Part shown: in pieces, positions 34,126 to 43,074 of the stretch
Position numbering within the stretch: position 1 is the first letter of the stretch
Layout of the letters: the number at the start of each line of letters is the position of its first letter
Assembly (NCBI RefSeq): GCF_025787225.1
Contig: NZ_CP090958.1
Location: 1,393,856 to 1,457,855 of the forward strand
Length of the DNA: 64,000 nucleotides
From: Saxibacter everestensis
GTDB taxonomy: Bacteria; Actinomycetota; Actinomycetes; Actinomycetales; Brevibacteriaceae
Reading direction: 5' to 3'
Notes under the pieces: generated by a model
Database searches by the model: none
What the model was told of the DNA's origin: nothing
What the model saw: only the letters and a program-made list of their open reading frames with translations
Program-made: the position numbers and the translations under genes

Positions 34126-35330
34126 ACCAACGCCCCGTCGAACGGGAGTTCGGCATGGATAGCCCAGATCCCGTGATCGGATTCGACGGCAAGAGACCCG
34201 CCCAGCCGGTTCGCGCGGATTGTCATGTTCTTCAATCCCTTTCCTTCTGTTTCGGTATTCCGCTGCGCGGAGGAAACCGAGTTCCGGACCATGATCTGCA
34301 GGGCGGAACGTTCAAGGGTCAACCGGAGCCAGACGTCGGAGCCCGGAGCGTGCTTCATCACGTTGGTCAGCGCCTCCTGGACTATTCGGTAAGCCGTGAG
34401 ACTGACCGTCCTCGGCACATCGCGTAGATGATGGAGTACAAAGTCCGAATTGATTCGGAGGCCTGCGGCGGCGGCAGAGGCGAGCAGCGAATCGATGGCG
34501 CCAAGGTCACCGGCGCTGTTTTCCGGTGTGTCCTCGCCGGGGCCGCGTGCTTCCTCGTTGAGCAGATCGATCATCGACCGCATCTCGGCCAGTGCCGCGA
34601 TACTGTTCTCCCGAACCGCCGTCATTACCCTGCGGCTCAGCTCGGCGCCGCGTTGATTCAGGGCCGCCTCGGACTGGATCGCGATCGCGGACAGATGTCC
34701 GGCGATCACATCGTGCAGATCGCGGGCCATTTGCGATCGTTCGGCCGTCAGCGCAAGCTGCAGATCGAGCTCGGCCAGCTCTGCCGCCCGGGCGGCGCTC
34801 AGCCGTTCGGCTTCAGCCTTGGCCCGTTCGGCGATCGCCACGTTCCGGTGCTCACGAACATTGCTGGCCCAATGCACGGGCACCACGAAGATCAACAGTC
34901 CCTGCAGCGCGAAAACAAGGGAAATCCGCCAGTCCTGGCTCAATACCAATGACCCGACCAGCATGCCGGCCGCGCCGGCGAAACCGGTGTACTCGGCGAC
35001 ACGGCTCAACCGAGGTCCACCGCCCAACGTTGCCGCGAAGAGCATTTCGTAGATCAGGAAGACGCTGGTCAGGCTCAGCCCCAGTGCCAGGTCGAGTGCT
35101 ATGCCGGTGCCGGTAACCAGCAGCATTACCGGAAGTCTGCTACTGCGGAACAGCACGCCGAAGCAGCCGATCGCGAGAGCGAGTAGCCAGGGCATAAGCG
35201 GAACGCCGCGATTCAGGTTGAGCAGATCTTCCGCGTAACCCGAGAGATGCAGCAGGGTGACGAACACGAAGTACAGGGCCGCCGTTGCCGCATCGGACCT
35301 GGATATCCCGGCGGTTATGCCTCTGCTCAT
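34122..35330 (-). CDS. NarL/DesK-type sensor histidine kinase (HisKA_3)
   Basis: 402 residues. Four to six hydrophobic segments in the first 150 residues form a membrane sensor without a large extracytoplasmic domain. The coiled coil is followed by the phosphoacceptor His in ARDLHDVIAGHLSAIAIQSEAAL (HisKA_3), then an ATPase domain with TAYRIVQEALTNVMKHAPGS and the G-box GKGLKNMTIRANRLGGSLAVE. TAAGCT (minus strand, 35337-35342) lies 6 nt before the ATG, so it is probably leaderless. Signal unknown. Confidence 0.92.
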   Translation of the reverse strand: MSRGITAGISRSDAATAALYFVFVTLLHLSGYAEDLLNLNRGVPLMPWLLALAIGCFGVLFRSSRLPVMLLVTGTGIALDLALGLSLTSVFLIYEMLFAATLGGGPRLSRVAEYTGFAGAAGMLVGSLVLSQDWRISLVFALQGLLIFVVPVHWASNVREHRNVAIAERAKAEAERLSAARAAELAELDLQLALTAERSQMARDLHDVIAGHLSAIAIQSEAALNQRGAELSRRVMTAVRENSIAALAEMRSMIDLLNEEARGPGEDTPENSAGDLGAIDSLLASAAAAGLRINSDFVLHHLRDVPRTVSLTAYRIVQEALTNVMKHAPGSDVWLRLTLERSALQIMVRNSVSSAQRNTETEGKGLKNMTIRANRLGGSLAVESDHGIWAIHAELPFDGALV

Positions 35331-35439
35331 GACATGAGCTTAATCGGGGCGAAACGGGCGCGGGGTCCTCCGAAGTGATGAGCCGTCCTCCTGCATTCCG
35401 GGGACGATCGGCTCGACCGCATCCGGCAGGATCCTAACT

Positions 35440-37137
35440 GTGACCGAGCAGAAGAAACCCCTCGCCGGGCAGATCGATCCCGACAGGGCCTTGGCGGAGC
35501 GTCGAGCAGCGCCACACAACGTCGCGGCGGCGTTGACGCAGGGACCGATGGAGGTGCTCGACTTCATGTTGCCGCTTTTCGCCGGCGGCATGCTGGGTGC
35601 CTCGCCGGCCCAGGTCGGACTGCTGGCCGGAACCGAAACCCTGGTCTCACTATTGGCGCGCCCGATCGCCGGGCACGCCGCCGATCGAGGCAATCGGCTT
35701 CGCCTGGCTGGATTCGGTGCGGCGTTGTACGGCCTATCGCTTCTCGGTTATGCGCTGACGCCGTCCGTGCTGCCCGCCTATCTGGCCGCGGTCCTCGGAG
35801 GAATCGGTGGCGCGGTGTTCTGGGTGAGCCTTCGCTCGGCGCTTGCCGAACGTTCCGCGTCCGACCATGCCGTGTTCGCGCGTCTGCTGGAATCGGAAGG
35901 CAGCGGTAGCTGGATCGCGTTTGTGGTCGCCATCCCGGTGGCAGGCGCCCTTGGATACCAGGCGGTCTTCGCGCTCGGGGCTGTCTCCTGCTTCGCTGCC
36001 GCGATCGCACTGGGCCGGGCATCGGGACGAGAGCGCGCAGCTACCCTGGCCGACCTCACTGGCAACGGTCCTCCGGCCGTGATCAGCGCAAGCGGACTGA
36101 CCCAGAAATTGCGGCCGATTCTGCTTCTGGTCGCGGGAGTAGCCTTTGCCGAATCCGCGGTCGGCCTGCTCCTGCTCTTCCTGCTGCAGCGCGAACATCA
36201 GTTGCAGCTCGGCGAGATCGCGATGGTGTTTCTGCCGGGCTTCATAGTGTTCACCACCGCGCCGGGCATGATGCACAGGTTGGTGAGGCGCTATGGCCGG
36301 CGCGGAATGCTCATCGTCGCCTATGTCTGCAGCGCGGTATTCGCCGCCGCCTTGTCGCTTGCGCCCGACCCGATCGTCCTGGCTGCACTCTGGGTGCTTT
36401 CGGCCGCCTGCTGGGCGGTGACGATTCCGGTCCAGCAGGGCGTAATCGCGGAGCTATCGGCAGATATGCCGGGGCGGGGATTCGGCCGCTACGAAAGCGC
36501 CGAACTGCTCGGGGCCACCGCGGGCCTTGTGCTGGCGGGCGTCAGCTATCCGTTGCCTGGCGGTTGGTTGCTTGCCTGTCTATCGTGCGCGGCGGTGCTG
36601 GTTGCGGCAGCTGTGGCCGCTCCATTCGCGCTGCGCAGCCGGATGGTGGCGAACCTGCCCGGCGCAGAGCCGTCAACGGCGGAAGCACCGACCGTTCAGG
36701 CGGCGGAAACTTCGCTGGGCCACGCGGCGGAAACACCGTCCGTTCATGTGGCGGAAACACTCTCCGGACCGAAGACCGAGCCTGGCACGGAAGGTCCGTC
36801 CGCAACTTCGTCCAGGGACTCGACCCCAAAGCTAAAGAACCGAGGAAAGAGCTATATGCGTAATTGGCTGATTCATACCGCCATCTTCGTCATTGCCCAG
36901 ATCGTATTTGCGTCCACGGCGGTCTCCTGGCCGTGGGAAGTTCTGCAGGGGAACCTGCCGCCGACCAGCATCCTGTCCAGCTCCGGCGAAAACCCAGGAA
37001 TCTGGCCGCACACCAGCAGGATATGGACCATCGTGTGGATCGTCGACACGATCTGGACATTGGCGAGTGGCGGCCGGCGATCGGGTCGCGGTGCGGGGGA
37101 GGGCGGCTCGAGCCCCAGGGGTGCGGGACGAGGCTAG
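35440..37137 (+). CDS. MFS transporter with an extra C-terminal membrane domain
   Basis: 565 residues. About 11-12 hydrophobic segments (residues 25-400) with AGTETLVSLLARPIAGHAADRGNRLRLAGFGAALYG, the MFS loop 2-3 region, make it a drug- or metabolite-type transporter. A repeated linker follows (AET-x-S, three times), then an additional 93-residue segment beginning MRNWLIHTAIFVIAQIVFAS with two hydrophobic stretches. GAGGAAAGA precedes that internal ATG (36856) at ideal distance, so this part may also be made as its own protein. GTG start, with AGGA 8 nt upstream. Divergent from the NarL-type kinase gene. Substrate unknown. Confidence 0.75.
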   Translation: MTEQKKPLAGQIDPDRALAERRAAPHNVAAALTQGPMEVLDFMLPLFAGGMLGASPAQVGLLAGTETLVSLLARPIAGHAADRGNRLRLAGFGAALYGLSLLGYALTPSVLPAYLAAVLGGIGGAVFWVSLRSALAERSASDHAVFARLLESEGSGSWIAFVVAIPVAGALGYQAVFALGAVSCFAAAIALGRASGRERAATLADLTGNGPPAVISASGLTQKLRPILLLVAGVAFAESAVGLLLLFLLQREHQLQLGEIAMVFLPGFIVFTTAPGMMHRLVRRYGRRGMLIVAYVCSAVFAAALSLAPDPIVLAALWVLSAACWAVTIPVQQGVIAELSADMPGRGFGRYESAELLGATAGLVLAGVSYPLPGGWLLACLSCAAVLVAAAVAAPFALRSRMVANLPGAEPSTAEAPTVQAAETSLGHAAETPSVHVAETLSGPKTEPGTEGPSATSSRDSTPKLKNRGKSYMRNWLIHTAIFVIAQIVFASTAVSWPWEVLQGNLPPTSILSSSGENPGIWPHTSRIWTIVWIVDTIWTLASGGRRSGRGAGEGGSSPRGAGRG

Positions 37138-37155
37138 AGCCGTCGCCGGACGAGG

Positions 37156-38571
37156 CTAGAGCTGGAGTTCAAGCAGGGCGTTCTCAAGTACCTCGGGTAG
37201 CGCCGGGTGGATCCAGTACTGTCCACGCGCCAGGTCCTTCGCGGGGATGCCGAACGCCATGGCCTGGATCATCGGCTGGATGATCATCGAGGCTGATCCG
37301 CCGATGATATGCGCGCCGATGAGTTGACCTGTGGACTTGTCAGCGATCAGTTTCGCGAAGCTTCTGCTGTCCTCCATTGCCCAGCCGTAGGCGACCGAGC
37401 CGTAGTCCTGGACGACAGTGACGTAGTTGATTCCCGCGTGCCTGGCCTGTTCCTCGGTCAGCCCGACCGAGGCTATCTGGGGGTGCGAGAAAACGGCCGA
37501 GGGAACGAAGCGGTGGTCGTGGCTGATCAGCTCGCCTTCCTCGGCTGCCAGCAGGTTTTCGGCGACGACCCGGGCTTCATGGTTGGCGACATGCTTCAGC
37601 TGGTACTCAGAGCTAGCGTCGCCCAGCGCGAAGACGCCGTCTACGGGATTGCCGTCGGTGAGCACCCGTTGATATTGGTCGACCGCTACCCGGCCATCGA
37701 TGTGGGTGTCATAGCCGGCGGCATCCAGCCGCAGTGCGTCGGTCGACGGACGTCGTCCGGTCGCCACCAGCAGTACATCGGCCGCGACGGTAGCGCATTC
37801 GCCATCGAAGTCTGTGTAGTCGAGCTCGATACCGGACGGGGTCGCCCGAACGCTCTGGGTCGAGGCGTTGAAGCGCACGTCCCATCGATCGGTGACGTCT
37901 TCGGTGAACCGTCGGCTGATGTCGCCGTCCTGCGCGCTCAGCAGCACGCCGGAACGGGCGATAAGCGTCACCCTGGTGCCGAGAGCCGAGAAGATATGCG
38001 CCATTTCGGCGGCAATGTAACCACTACCAAGGACAAGCATGCTCCCGGGCAGGCTCTCGAGCCGCATCACCGTGTCCGAGGTGTGCACCGGCAGTGCGGG
38101 ATTGGCGATGACGTCGTCGGTCAGGCCATCGACGGGCGGCAAGCTGACATGGGAGCCGGTGGCGATCACGATCTTGTCCGCGCTCAGCGTTCGTCCGTCG
38201 GCGGTCTCCAGCGACTTACGCTCGGTGAAATGAGCCTGGCTCGCATACACAGTGACATTCGGGCTGTCCTCTGCGCGGTACTTGCGTCCGCCTTCGGCGA
38301 TCGGGTCGATCCGGCCGAAGATCCGGTCCCGGATTTCAGGCCAATGCACTGAGTTCACCGAGGCGTCGACCCCGAACCGTGCTGAGTCGCGGACCGTGCC
38401 GGCCACCTCGGCGGAGTAAACGAACATCTTGGTGGGGATGCAGCCGACATTGAGACACGTCCCGCCGAAGGTGCCCTTCTCGACGATGGCGACCTTGAGC
38501 CCGTCGTAGCGCTGGTCCAAAACCGAGTTGCCCGAGCCGGTTCCGATGATGATCAGGTCGTAGTGAGTCAC
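37156..38571 (-). CDS. mtr: Mycothione reductase
   Basis: 471 residues from GTG 38571, giving VTHYDLIIIGTGSGNS, the known start of mycothione reductases; the longer frame has no support. FAD-binding GTGSGNS, the redox Cys pair in GGTCLNVGCIPTKMF, NADPH-site GSGYIAAEMAHIFSALG, the FAD GVFALGDAS motif and C-terminal HPALPEVLENALL are seen. It reduces mycothione (oxidised mycothiol) with NADPH, so the organism makes mycothiol. Transcribed alone or with the upstream DoxX gene, 10 bp away. Confidence 0.92.
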   Translation of the reverse strand: MTHYDLIIIGTGSGNSVLDQRYDGLKVAIVEKGTFGGTCLNVGCIPTKMFVYSAEVAGTVRDSARFGVDASVNSVHWPEIRDRIFGRIDPIAEGGRKYRAEDSPNVTVYASQAHFTERKSLETADGRTLSADKIVIATGSHVSLPPVDGLTDDVIANPALPVHTSDTVMRLESLPGSMLVLGSGYIAAEMAHIFSALGTRVTLIARSGVLLSAQDGDISRRFTEDVTDRWDVRFNASTQSVRATPSGIELDYTDFDGECATVAADVLLVATGRRPSTDALRLDAAGYDTHIDGRVAVDQYQRVLTDGNPVDGVFALGDASSEYQLKHVANHEARVVAENLLAAEEGELISHDHRFVPSAVFSHPQIASVGLTEEQARHAGINYVTVVQDYGSVAYGWAMEDSRSFAKLIADKSTGQLIGAHIIGGSASMIIQPMIQAMAFGIPAKDLARGQYWIHPALPEVLENALLELQL

Positions 38572-38581
38572 GATGCCTAGA

Positions 38582-38971
38582 CTATCGGCCCGGTAACAAG
38601 CGTTTACGCATCGGCGGTGATTCTGCGGCGACCTGCCAGGCAAGTGCGACCAGCGGTGCCTGCAGCGGAAGCCGGGCGATGGCCAGGGCGCGGATTCGGG
38701 GCTCGCCGCGGAATTTCCTGACGCTGTAAAGGTTCGCCGGGAACACGCCGATGAGCAACGCCGCGCTTGCGATGCCGCCCAGGCGCCTGGTGCGTCGATT
38801 CACAAGGAGTGCCGCGCAGCCAAGTTCGGCGATACCGCTCGAGTAGACCCAAAATCGTCGACTGCCGATACCGGGCGGCACGATGGCTTCGAAGCCGCCG
38901 GGCCGCACGAAGTGCATGGCCCCTGCCGATCCCAGCAACGTGGAAAGTACGAACGATTTGGCATTAGGCAT
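38582..38971 (-). CDS. DoxX-like membrane protein
   Basis: 129 residues from ATG 38971 (GAGAGG 6 nt upstream). Three to four hydrophobic segments; STLLGSAGAMHFVRPGGFEAIVPPGIG and SSGIAELGCAALLV match small DoxX-family proteins. The family is poorly defined; several members act in redox or thiol stress. It ends 10 bp before mtr on the same strand, which fits a thiol-stress pair, as an inference. Confidence 0.78.
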   Translation of the reverse strand: MPNAKSFVLSTLLGSAGAMHFVRPGGFEAIVPPGIGSRRFWVYSSGIAELGCAALLVNRRTRRLGGIASAALLIGVFPANLYSVRKFRGEPRIRALAIARLPLQAPLVALAWQVAAESPPMRKRLLPGR

Positions 38972-39136
38972 GGTGCGCCTCTCGTGGATGTGCATTATCG
39001 CTAAGCCTACGAGCCGTTGCGGGCCCGCCGGTGGTCTTCCGCAGGTAATTCGTTGGACCGGAGGGGCTGGGAGATCGTGACGATGTTACGAAATGCAGTC
39101 CGAGCTGACTACCCGACTGGTAGCCTCTGCTCTGCC

Positions 39137-39796
39137 ATGGATACTTTTGCTTCACCGGAGATGGTCGCCATCCCCGCAGGTCCGGTCACCCTCTCGGATC
39201 GACGGACCCGCAGCAGTTGGAGCGTCGACGTCTCCGACTTCGAGATCGCAAGAAACCCGCTCACACAGGCGGAGTACGCCAGCGTCATCGGGGAGCGGCC
39301 GAGCGCACACCCTGGTGATCGACTGCCGGTTGAAGGCGTCTCGTGGTGGGACGCGATCCGGTTCTGCAACGTCCTGTCAGATCGCGCCGGACTGGTGAGC
39401 GCCTATGACATAGACGGCGACAACGTTAGATGGGAGTCCTCAGCCAACGGATATCGGCTGCCGACCGAGGCCGAGTGGGAACGCGCGTGCCGGGCCGGAA
39501 CGACCGGGCCTCGATACGGCGACCTGGATTCGATCGCATGGTATCGCGCCAACTCGGACGGCCGGACGCACGAAGTCGGCGGAAAACAGCCGAACGCTTG
39601 GGGCATGTACGACATGCTGGGCAACGTCTTCGAGTGGTGCTGGGATATCTACGACGCCGAGGTGTACGGCACATATCGGGTGCTGCGCGGCGGCGGCTGG
39701 TTCGACGAGCATTGGAGCTGCCGCGCCTCGGTGCGGCGGCGCAGCCACCCGACGTATCGGATCGATGACGTCGGATTCCGGATTGCGCGCGGATAG
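39137..39796 (+). CDS. SUMF1/formylglycine-generating-enzyme-fold protein, incomplete active site
   Basis: 219 residues from ATG 39137. The frame runs back to 39017, but the fold starts at MVAIPAGPVTLSDRRT. Family marks: NPLTQAEYASV, PVEGVSWWDAIRFCNVLS, YRLPTEAEWERACRAGT, WGMYDMLGNVFEWCWD, and the C-terminal RVLRGGGWFDEHWSCRASVRR. True formylglycine-generating enzymes have two Cys in the last region; here only the second is present and the first position is Asp, so oxidation of sulfatase Cys is unlikely. No sulfatase gene is nearby. Other members (EgtB- or PvdO-like) act in thiol or side-chain chemistry. Substrate unknown. Confidence 0.75.
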   Translation: MDTFASPEMVAIPAGPVTLSDRRTRSSWSVDVSDFEIARNPLTQAEYASVIGERPSAHPGDRLPVEGVSWWDAIRFCNVLSDRAGLVSAYDIDGDNVRWESSANGYRLPTEAEWERACRAGTTGPRYGDLDSIAWYRANSDGRTHEVGGKQPNAWGMYDMLGNVFEWCWDIYDAEVYGTYRVLRGGGWFDEHWSCRASVRRRSHPTYRIDDVGFRIARG

Positions 39797-40109
39797 CTGT
39801 GTGTTTGGCCGGGTGCTGGGGCCTTAGGTCGCTGACAGCTCGCTAAGGTCCGGCGTCAGGACGTTGGTAGGGTCGCGAGCTTCGTGCAGGAACGCCCCTG
39901 AATGCGCGCGCGGCCTGACATCGAGCCCGCGATCTTTTCCGCCCGCTAGCATAAGGTTCGCGCTCTACGCCCGCGCACTCGGCCGTCATCCGCACTTGCG
40001 ACCCCGATCAACGAAAACGGCGGCTGACACTGGAAGACGCGACAAGCGCGTTTTCGCAGGGTCAGCCGCCGCTTTCGGCGACTACTGAAAGACGAGGGAA
40101 ATCGTCTGA
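39797..40109. other. Gap after the SUMF1-fold gene; holds the glnA terminator
   Basis: Apart from the terminator at 40018-40071 there is only a short CTTAG/CTAAG palindromic pair around 39823-39847. No ORF of note and no RNA gene that I recognise. Confidence 0.5.
40018..40071 (-). terminator. Terminator of the glutamine synthetase gene (glnA)
   Basis: CGGCGGCTGAC (40018-40028) pairs perfectly with GTCAGCCGCCG (40061-40071). On the minus strand the stem is followed directly by TTTTCG. A second small stem sits in the 32 nt loop. Confidence 0.75.
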
Positions 40110-41534
40110 TCAGATGTCGTAGTACAGCTCGAACTCATGCGGGGTCGGGCGCAGCCGAACCGGCTCGATCTCGTGAGTGCGCTTGTAGTCGATCCAGGTC
40201 TCGATCAGGTCGGGCGTGAAGACATCCCCGTAAGTCAGGAACTCGTGGTCTGCCTCAAGAGCGTTGAGGGCGTCGTCGAGTGAGGCGGGCAGGGTCGCGA
40301 TGTTCTTCGCTTCCTCGGGCGGCAACTCGTAGAGGTCCTTGTCGACCGGCTCCGGCGGTTCGATCCGGTTCTTGATCCCGTCCAGGCCGGCCATCAGCTG
40401 GGCGGCGAAGGAAAGATACGGGTTCGATGACGGGTCAGGCGCACGGTATTCGATCCGCTTCGCCTTCGGCGACGCACCCGTCACCGGAATCCGAATCGCG
40501 GCCGAGCGGTTCCGGGCCGAGTACACCATGTTGACCGGCGCCTCGAAGCCGGGAACCAGGCGACGGTAGGAGTTGATGGTCGGATTCGTGAATGCGGTGA
40601 GTGCCGGAGCGTGCTTGATCAGGCCACCGATGTACCAGCGGGCAAGGTCGGAAAGTCCGCCATAACCGTTCTCGTCGTAGAACAACGGCTTTCCGTCCTT
40701 CCACAGTGACTGGTGGCAGTGCATTCCTGAACCGTTGTCACCGAATAGCGGCTTCGGCATGAAAGTTGCCGACTTGCCGTTGTACCAGGACACGTTCTTG
40801 ACCACGTACTTGAAGAGCAGCAGCTGGTCCGCGGCCAGCTGCAGGGTGGAGAACTTGTAGTTGATCTCCTGCTGGCCCGCGGTTCCCACCTCGTGGTGGG
40901 CGCGCTCTACCTCGATGCCGAGTTCGTCGAGGGTCGTCGAGATCTCATCGCGCAGGTCGGCGAAGTGGTCGACGGGCGGTACCGGGAAGTAGCCACCCTT
41001 GAACCGGGTCTTGTAGCCGAGGTTTCCGCCTGGCTCTTCGGCTCCCGAGTTCCAGGCAGCCTCGATCGAGTCCAGCTTGTAGAAGCTGTGGTCGGCGGCG
41101 GTCTGGAACCGGACGTCATCGAAAACGTAGAACTCGGCTTCGGCGCCGAAGAAGGCCGTGTCGGCGATGCCGGTGCTCTTCAGGTAGGCCTCGGCTTTGG
41201 CCGCAACCTGGCGTGGGTCGCGGGAGTACGCTTCGTCGGTGAAGGGATCGACGATCGAGTGGTTGATGACAACCGTCTTCTCGGTGCGGAACGGATCGAC
41301 AAAGGCCGTCTCAGGATCCGGGATGAGCTTCATATCGGATTCGTGGATTGCCTGGAACCCGCGAATCGAGGAACCGTCGAAGAGCAGACCCTCCTCGAAC
41401 ACGTCCGCAGTGAATGCCTTTGCTGGCATGTTGAAATGCTGAACGACGCCCGGCAGATCGCAGAATCGGATGTCAACGTAACGAACATCCTCCTCCGCAA
41501 TGAACGTGAGAAGTTCGTCGGCGTTCTTGAACAT
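40110..41534 (-). CDS. glnA: Type I glutamine synthetase, adenylylatable form
   Basis: 474 residues from ATG 41534, which has AAGGAG 5 nt upstream; the frame continues for nine codons without support. [24 protein letters not shown] is the standard GSI-beta N-terminus. Active-site motifs: [78 protein letters not shown]. The adenylylation loop [10 protein letters not shown] is present, so GlnE (11794-14856) can modify its Tyr. This is the main ammonium-assimilating enzyme. A GlnR-like box lies 111 bp upstream. It resembles mycobacterial GlnA1 in both sequence and neighbours. Confidence 0.96.
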   Translation of the reverse strand: MFKNADELLTFIAEEDVRYVDIRFCDLPGVVQHFNMPAKAFTADVFEEGLLFDGSSIRGFQAIHESDMKLIPDPETAFVDPFRTEKTVVINHSIVDPFTDEAYSRDPRQVAAKAEAYLKSTGIADTAFFGAEAEFYVFDDVRFQTAADHSFYKLDSIEAAWNSGAEEPGGNLGYKTRFKGGYFPVPPVDHFADLRDEISTTLDELGIEVERAHHEVGTAGQQEINYKFSTLQLAADQLLLFKYVVKNVSWYNGKSATFMPKPLFGDNGSGMHCHQSLWKDGKPLFYDENGYGGLSDLARWYIGGLIKHAPALTAFTNPTINSYRRLVPGFEAPVNMVYSARNRSAAIRIPVTGASPKAKRIEYRAPDPSSNPYLSFAAQLMAGLDGIKNRIEPPEPVDKDLYELPPEEAKNIATLPASLDDALNALEADHEFLTYGDVFTPDLIETWIDYKRTHEIEPVRLRPTPHEFELYYDI

Positions 41535-41644
41535 GGAGCTCCTTGTTTTCTTTGAGATCACGACCCGGCACGACGCTTAGTCATGCTCGTTAGCTGCTTC
41601 GAAGCAAGCGTAGAGTTACCCGGTTACTCTTCTGTGTCTTCTTT

Positions 41645-41660
41645 GTTTCAACGAGGTTAC
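41645..41660 (-). promoter_or_regulatory. GlnR-like operator upstream of glnA
   Basis: On the minus strand the site reads GTAAC-CTCGTT-GAAAC, an exact fit to the actinobacterial GlnR pattern gTnAC-n6-GaAAC. A second, poorer half site (GTAACCGGGTAAC) lies nearer glnA. Distance to the start codon is 111 bp. GlnR control of glnA under nitrogen limitation is well known in Streptomyces and mycobacteria; no glnR gene is in the window. Confidence 0.6.
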
Positions 41661-41786
41661 ACGCCCAGCGCGGCGGTTGGCGCGTCCAGCGGGTGCTTCG
41701 GCGATCACACAGCGTGTCTGCTCAACGCGCACGGCGGGTGCCTGCAGGTGACAAGGCACGAGACCGGCCGGGCACAGAGTAAACTC

Positions 41787-42233
41787 GTGGCTGTGGTTGA
41801 CAGGCGCGATATCGGAACATGGATCGAAGGCACTCCTACCCCCGGAGAACCTGTGCGGTGGCCGGGGGAGCGGTTGGGGCGACCGGAAAACGGCAGTGGA
41901 TCGATGGCGCGCTTCGGCCGTCGCCTGATCGCCCTGATCATTGACTGGGGCCTTGCCTTCCTCATTGCGAAGTTCGCATTCGACAGTAACCAGTGGGCGA
42001 TACTCGGCATCTTTGCCGCCGAGCAGATCCTGTTGGTCGGAACCCTCGGTTACTCGATCGGGCACCGAATTCTTGGCCTCAGGGTTATCCGGCTCGACGG
42101 CCGGTGGCCAGGGCCGTTGTGGGCCTTCGTGCGCACGGTGCTGCTGTGCCTGGTGATCCCGGCAGGAATTTGGGATGCCGACCAGCGCGGGCTGCACGAC
42201 AAGGCTGCCGGAACTGCTTTGGTGCGGATCTGA
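41787..42233 (+). CDS. RDD-family membrane protein
   Basis: 148 residues from GTG 41787. A CAGAGT -10 ends 6 nt earlier, and the long upstream frame is not conserved-looking. ARFGRRLIALIIDWGLAFLIAKFA is the RDD motif (R, D, D), followed by two further hydrophobic stretches (TLGYSIGHRILGLRVIRLDG and FVRTVLLCLVIPAGIWDADQRGLHDKAAGTALV). Small integral membrane protein of unknown, possibly transport-related role. Its place between glnA and DUF4191 is conserved in Actinobacteria. Confidence 0.85.
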   Translation: MAVVDRRDIGTWIEGTPTPGEPVRWPGERLGRPENGSGSMARFGRRLIALIIDWGLAFLIAKFAFDSNQWAILGIFAAEQILLVGTLGYSIGHRILGLRVIRLDGRWPGPLWAFVRTVLLCLVIPAGIWDADQRGLHDKAAGTALVRI

Positions 42234-42245
42234 GCTGAGGCACGA

Positions 42246-42280
42246 AACGGGCGGTAAGGGAAATATCCTTACCGCCCGTT
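42246..42280. terminator. Bidirectional terminator, RDD gene / DUF4191 gene
   Basis: AACGGGCGGTAAGG (42246-42259) and CCTTACCGCCCGTT (42267-42280) form a perfect 14 bp stem with a 7 nt loop between convergent genes. Confidence 0.85.
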
Positions 42281-42295
42281 CTCGTCTGCTCGCGA

Positions 42296-43033
42296 CTAGC
42301 GGCCCTTCATGGCCTTCCGGTCGGGGCGAGCCCGCGTCGGGTCGATTCCCTTAGGAATCGGCAATGACGCACCGCCAAGAGCGGTCAATCGTTTGCGAAC
42401 CGCCAGAACTTCGGCCTTGGTCAGAGTCGGCTTGATCTTGGTGACGGTGGACGGCAGCTTTCGCAGCGGAACCTGCCCGTCCGCGTTGCCACCCTGGATC
42501 AGATGCACCGGAACGTTCGGCAGCACCCGGGTCGTCTTCTTGTTCTCCTTGGCGAGCAGCTTCGAGGCGCGCTGTGGAGGGCCCTCACTGACCAGGACGA
42601 CGCCGCCCCGGCCGACGGCACGAAACACAACATCCTGCGTGCGGGGCTCGATTGCGACGGGCTGTTCCTCAACTGCCCAGCCGCGACGAAGCGTGCCCAA
42701 GGCAGCGCCGACTGCCCCTGGCTGTCCCTCGATCTGGGCAAATGCTGCCCGCTCTGCCATCCTCGCCAGGATGAACATTGCCGCGAGTACGCCGACGGCC
42801 GCGCCGAGAATACTGCTGTAGATCGGATGGCCGAACCAGAGGCCGATCAGCAGCGCGATCAGGACGACCCCGAGGAACGCGAGCAGCATCCACCAGACCA
42901 CATTCGGGTTCTGGCGGCGTGTCATCTGGAAAACGGACCAGATCTGCTTCAGCCGGCCGTCTTTCTTGGGCTTTTCGTCCTTGGGCTTCCGACGGAACAG
43001 TCCGCCCTTGGGGGAATCGTTGCTGGTTGACAT
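42296..43033 (-). CDS. DUF4191 membrane protein
   Basis: 245 residues from ATG 43033; TAGAAT (minus strand, 43041-43046) ends 7 nt upstream, and no Shine-Dalgarno is present. A Lys-rich N-terminus, two hydrophobic segments (VVWWMLLAFLGVVLIALLIGLWFG and YSSILGAAVGVLAAMFILARM), then a soluble domain with RRGWAVEEQPVAIEPRTQDVVFRAVGRGGVVLVSEG and a basic C-terminus. DUF4191 proteins lie next to lipA across Actinobacteria; function not established. Confidence 0.88.
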   Translation of the reverse strand: MSTSNDSPKGGLFRRKPKDEKPKKDGRLKQIWSVFQMTRRQNPNVVWWMLLAFLGVVLIALLIGLWFGHPIYSSILGAAVGVLAAMFILARMAERAAFAQIEGQPGAVGAALGTLRRGWAVEEQPVAIEPRTQDVVFRAVGRGGVVLVSEGPPQRASKLLAKENKKTTRVLPNVPVHLIQGGNADGQVPLRKLPSTVTKIKPTLTKAEVLAVRKRLTALGGASLPIPKGIDPTRARPDRKAMKGR

Positions 43034-43074
43034 ACTCACAATTCTAAGCGGTAGAAATACCGGCTATTGACACC

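Noticed and set aside
37156-38643. Longer mycothione reductase start at 38643
   Set aside because: The extra 24 residues are unlike the family, and the GTG at 38571 gives the expected THYDLIIIG start.
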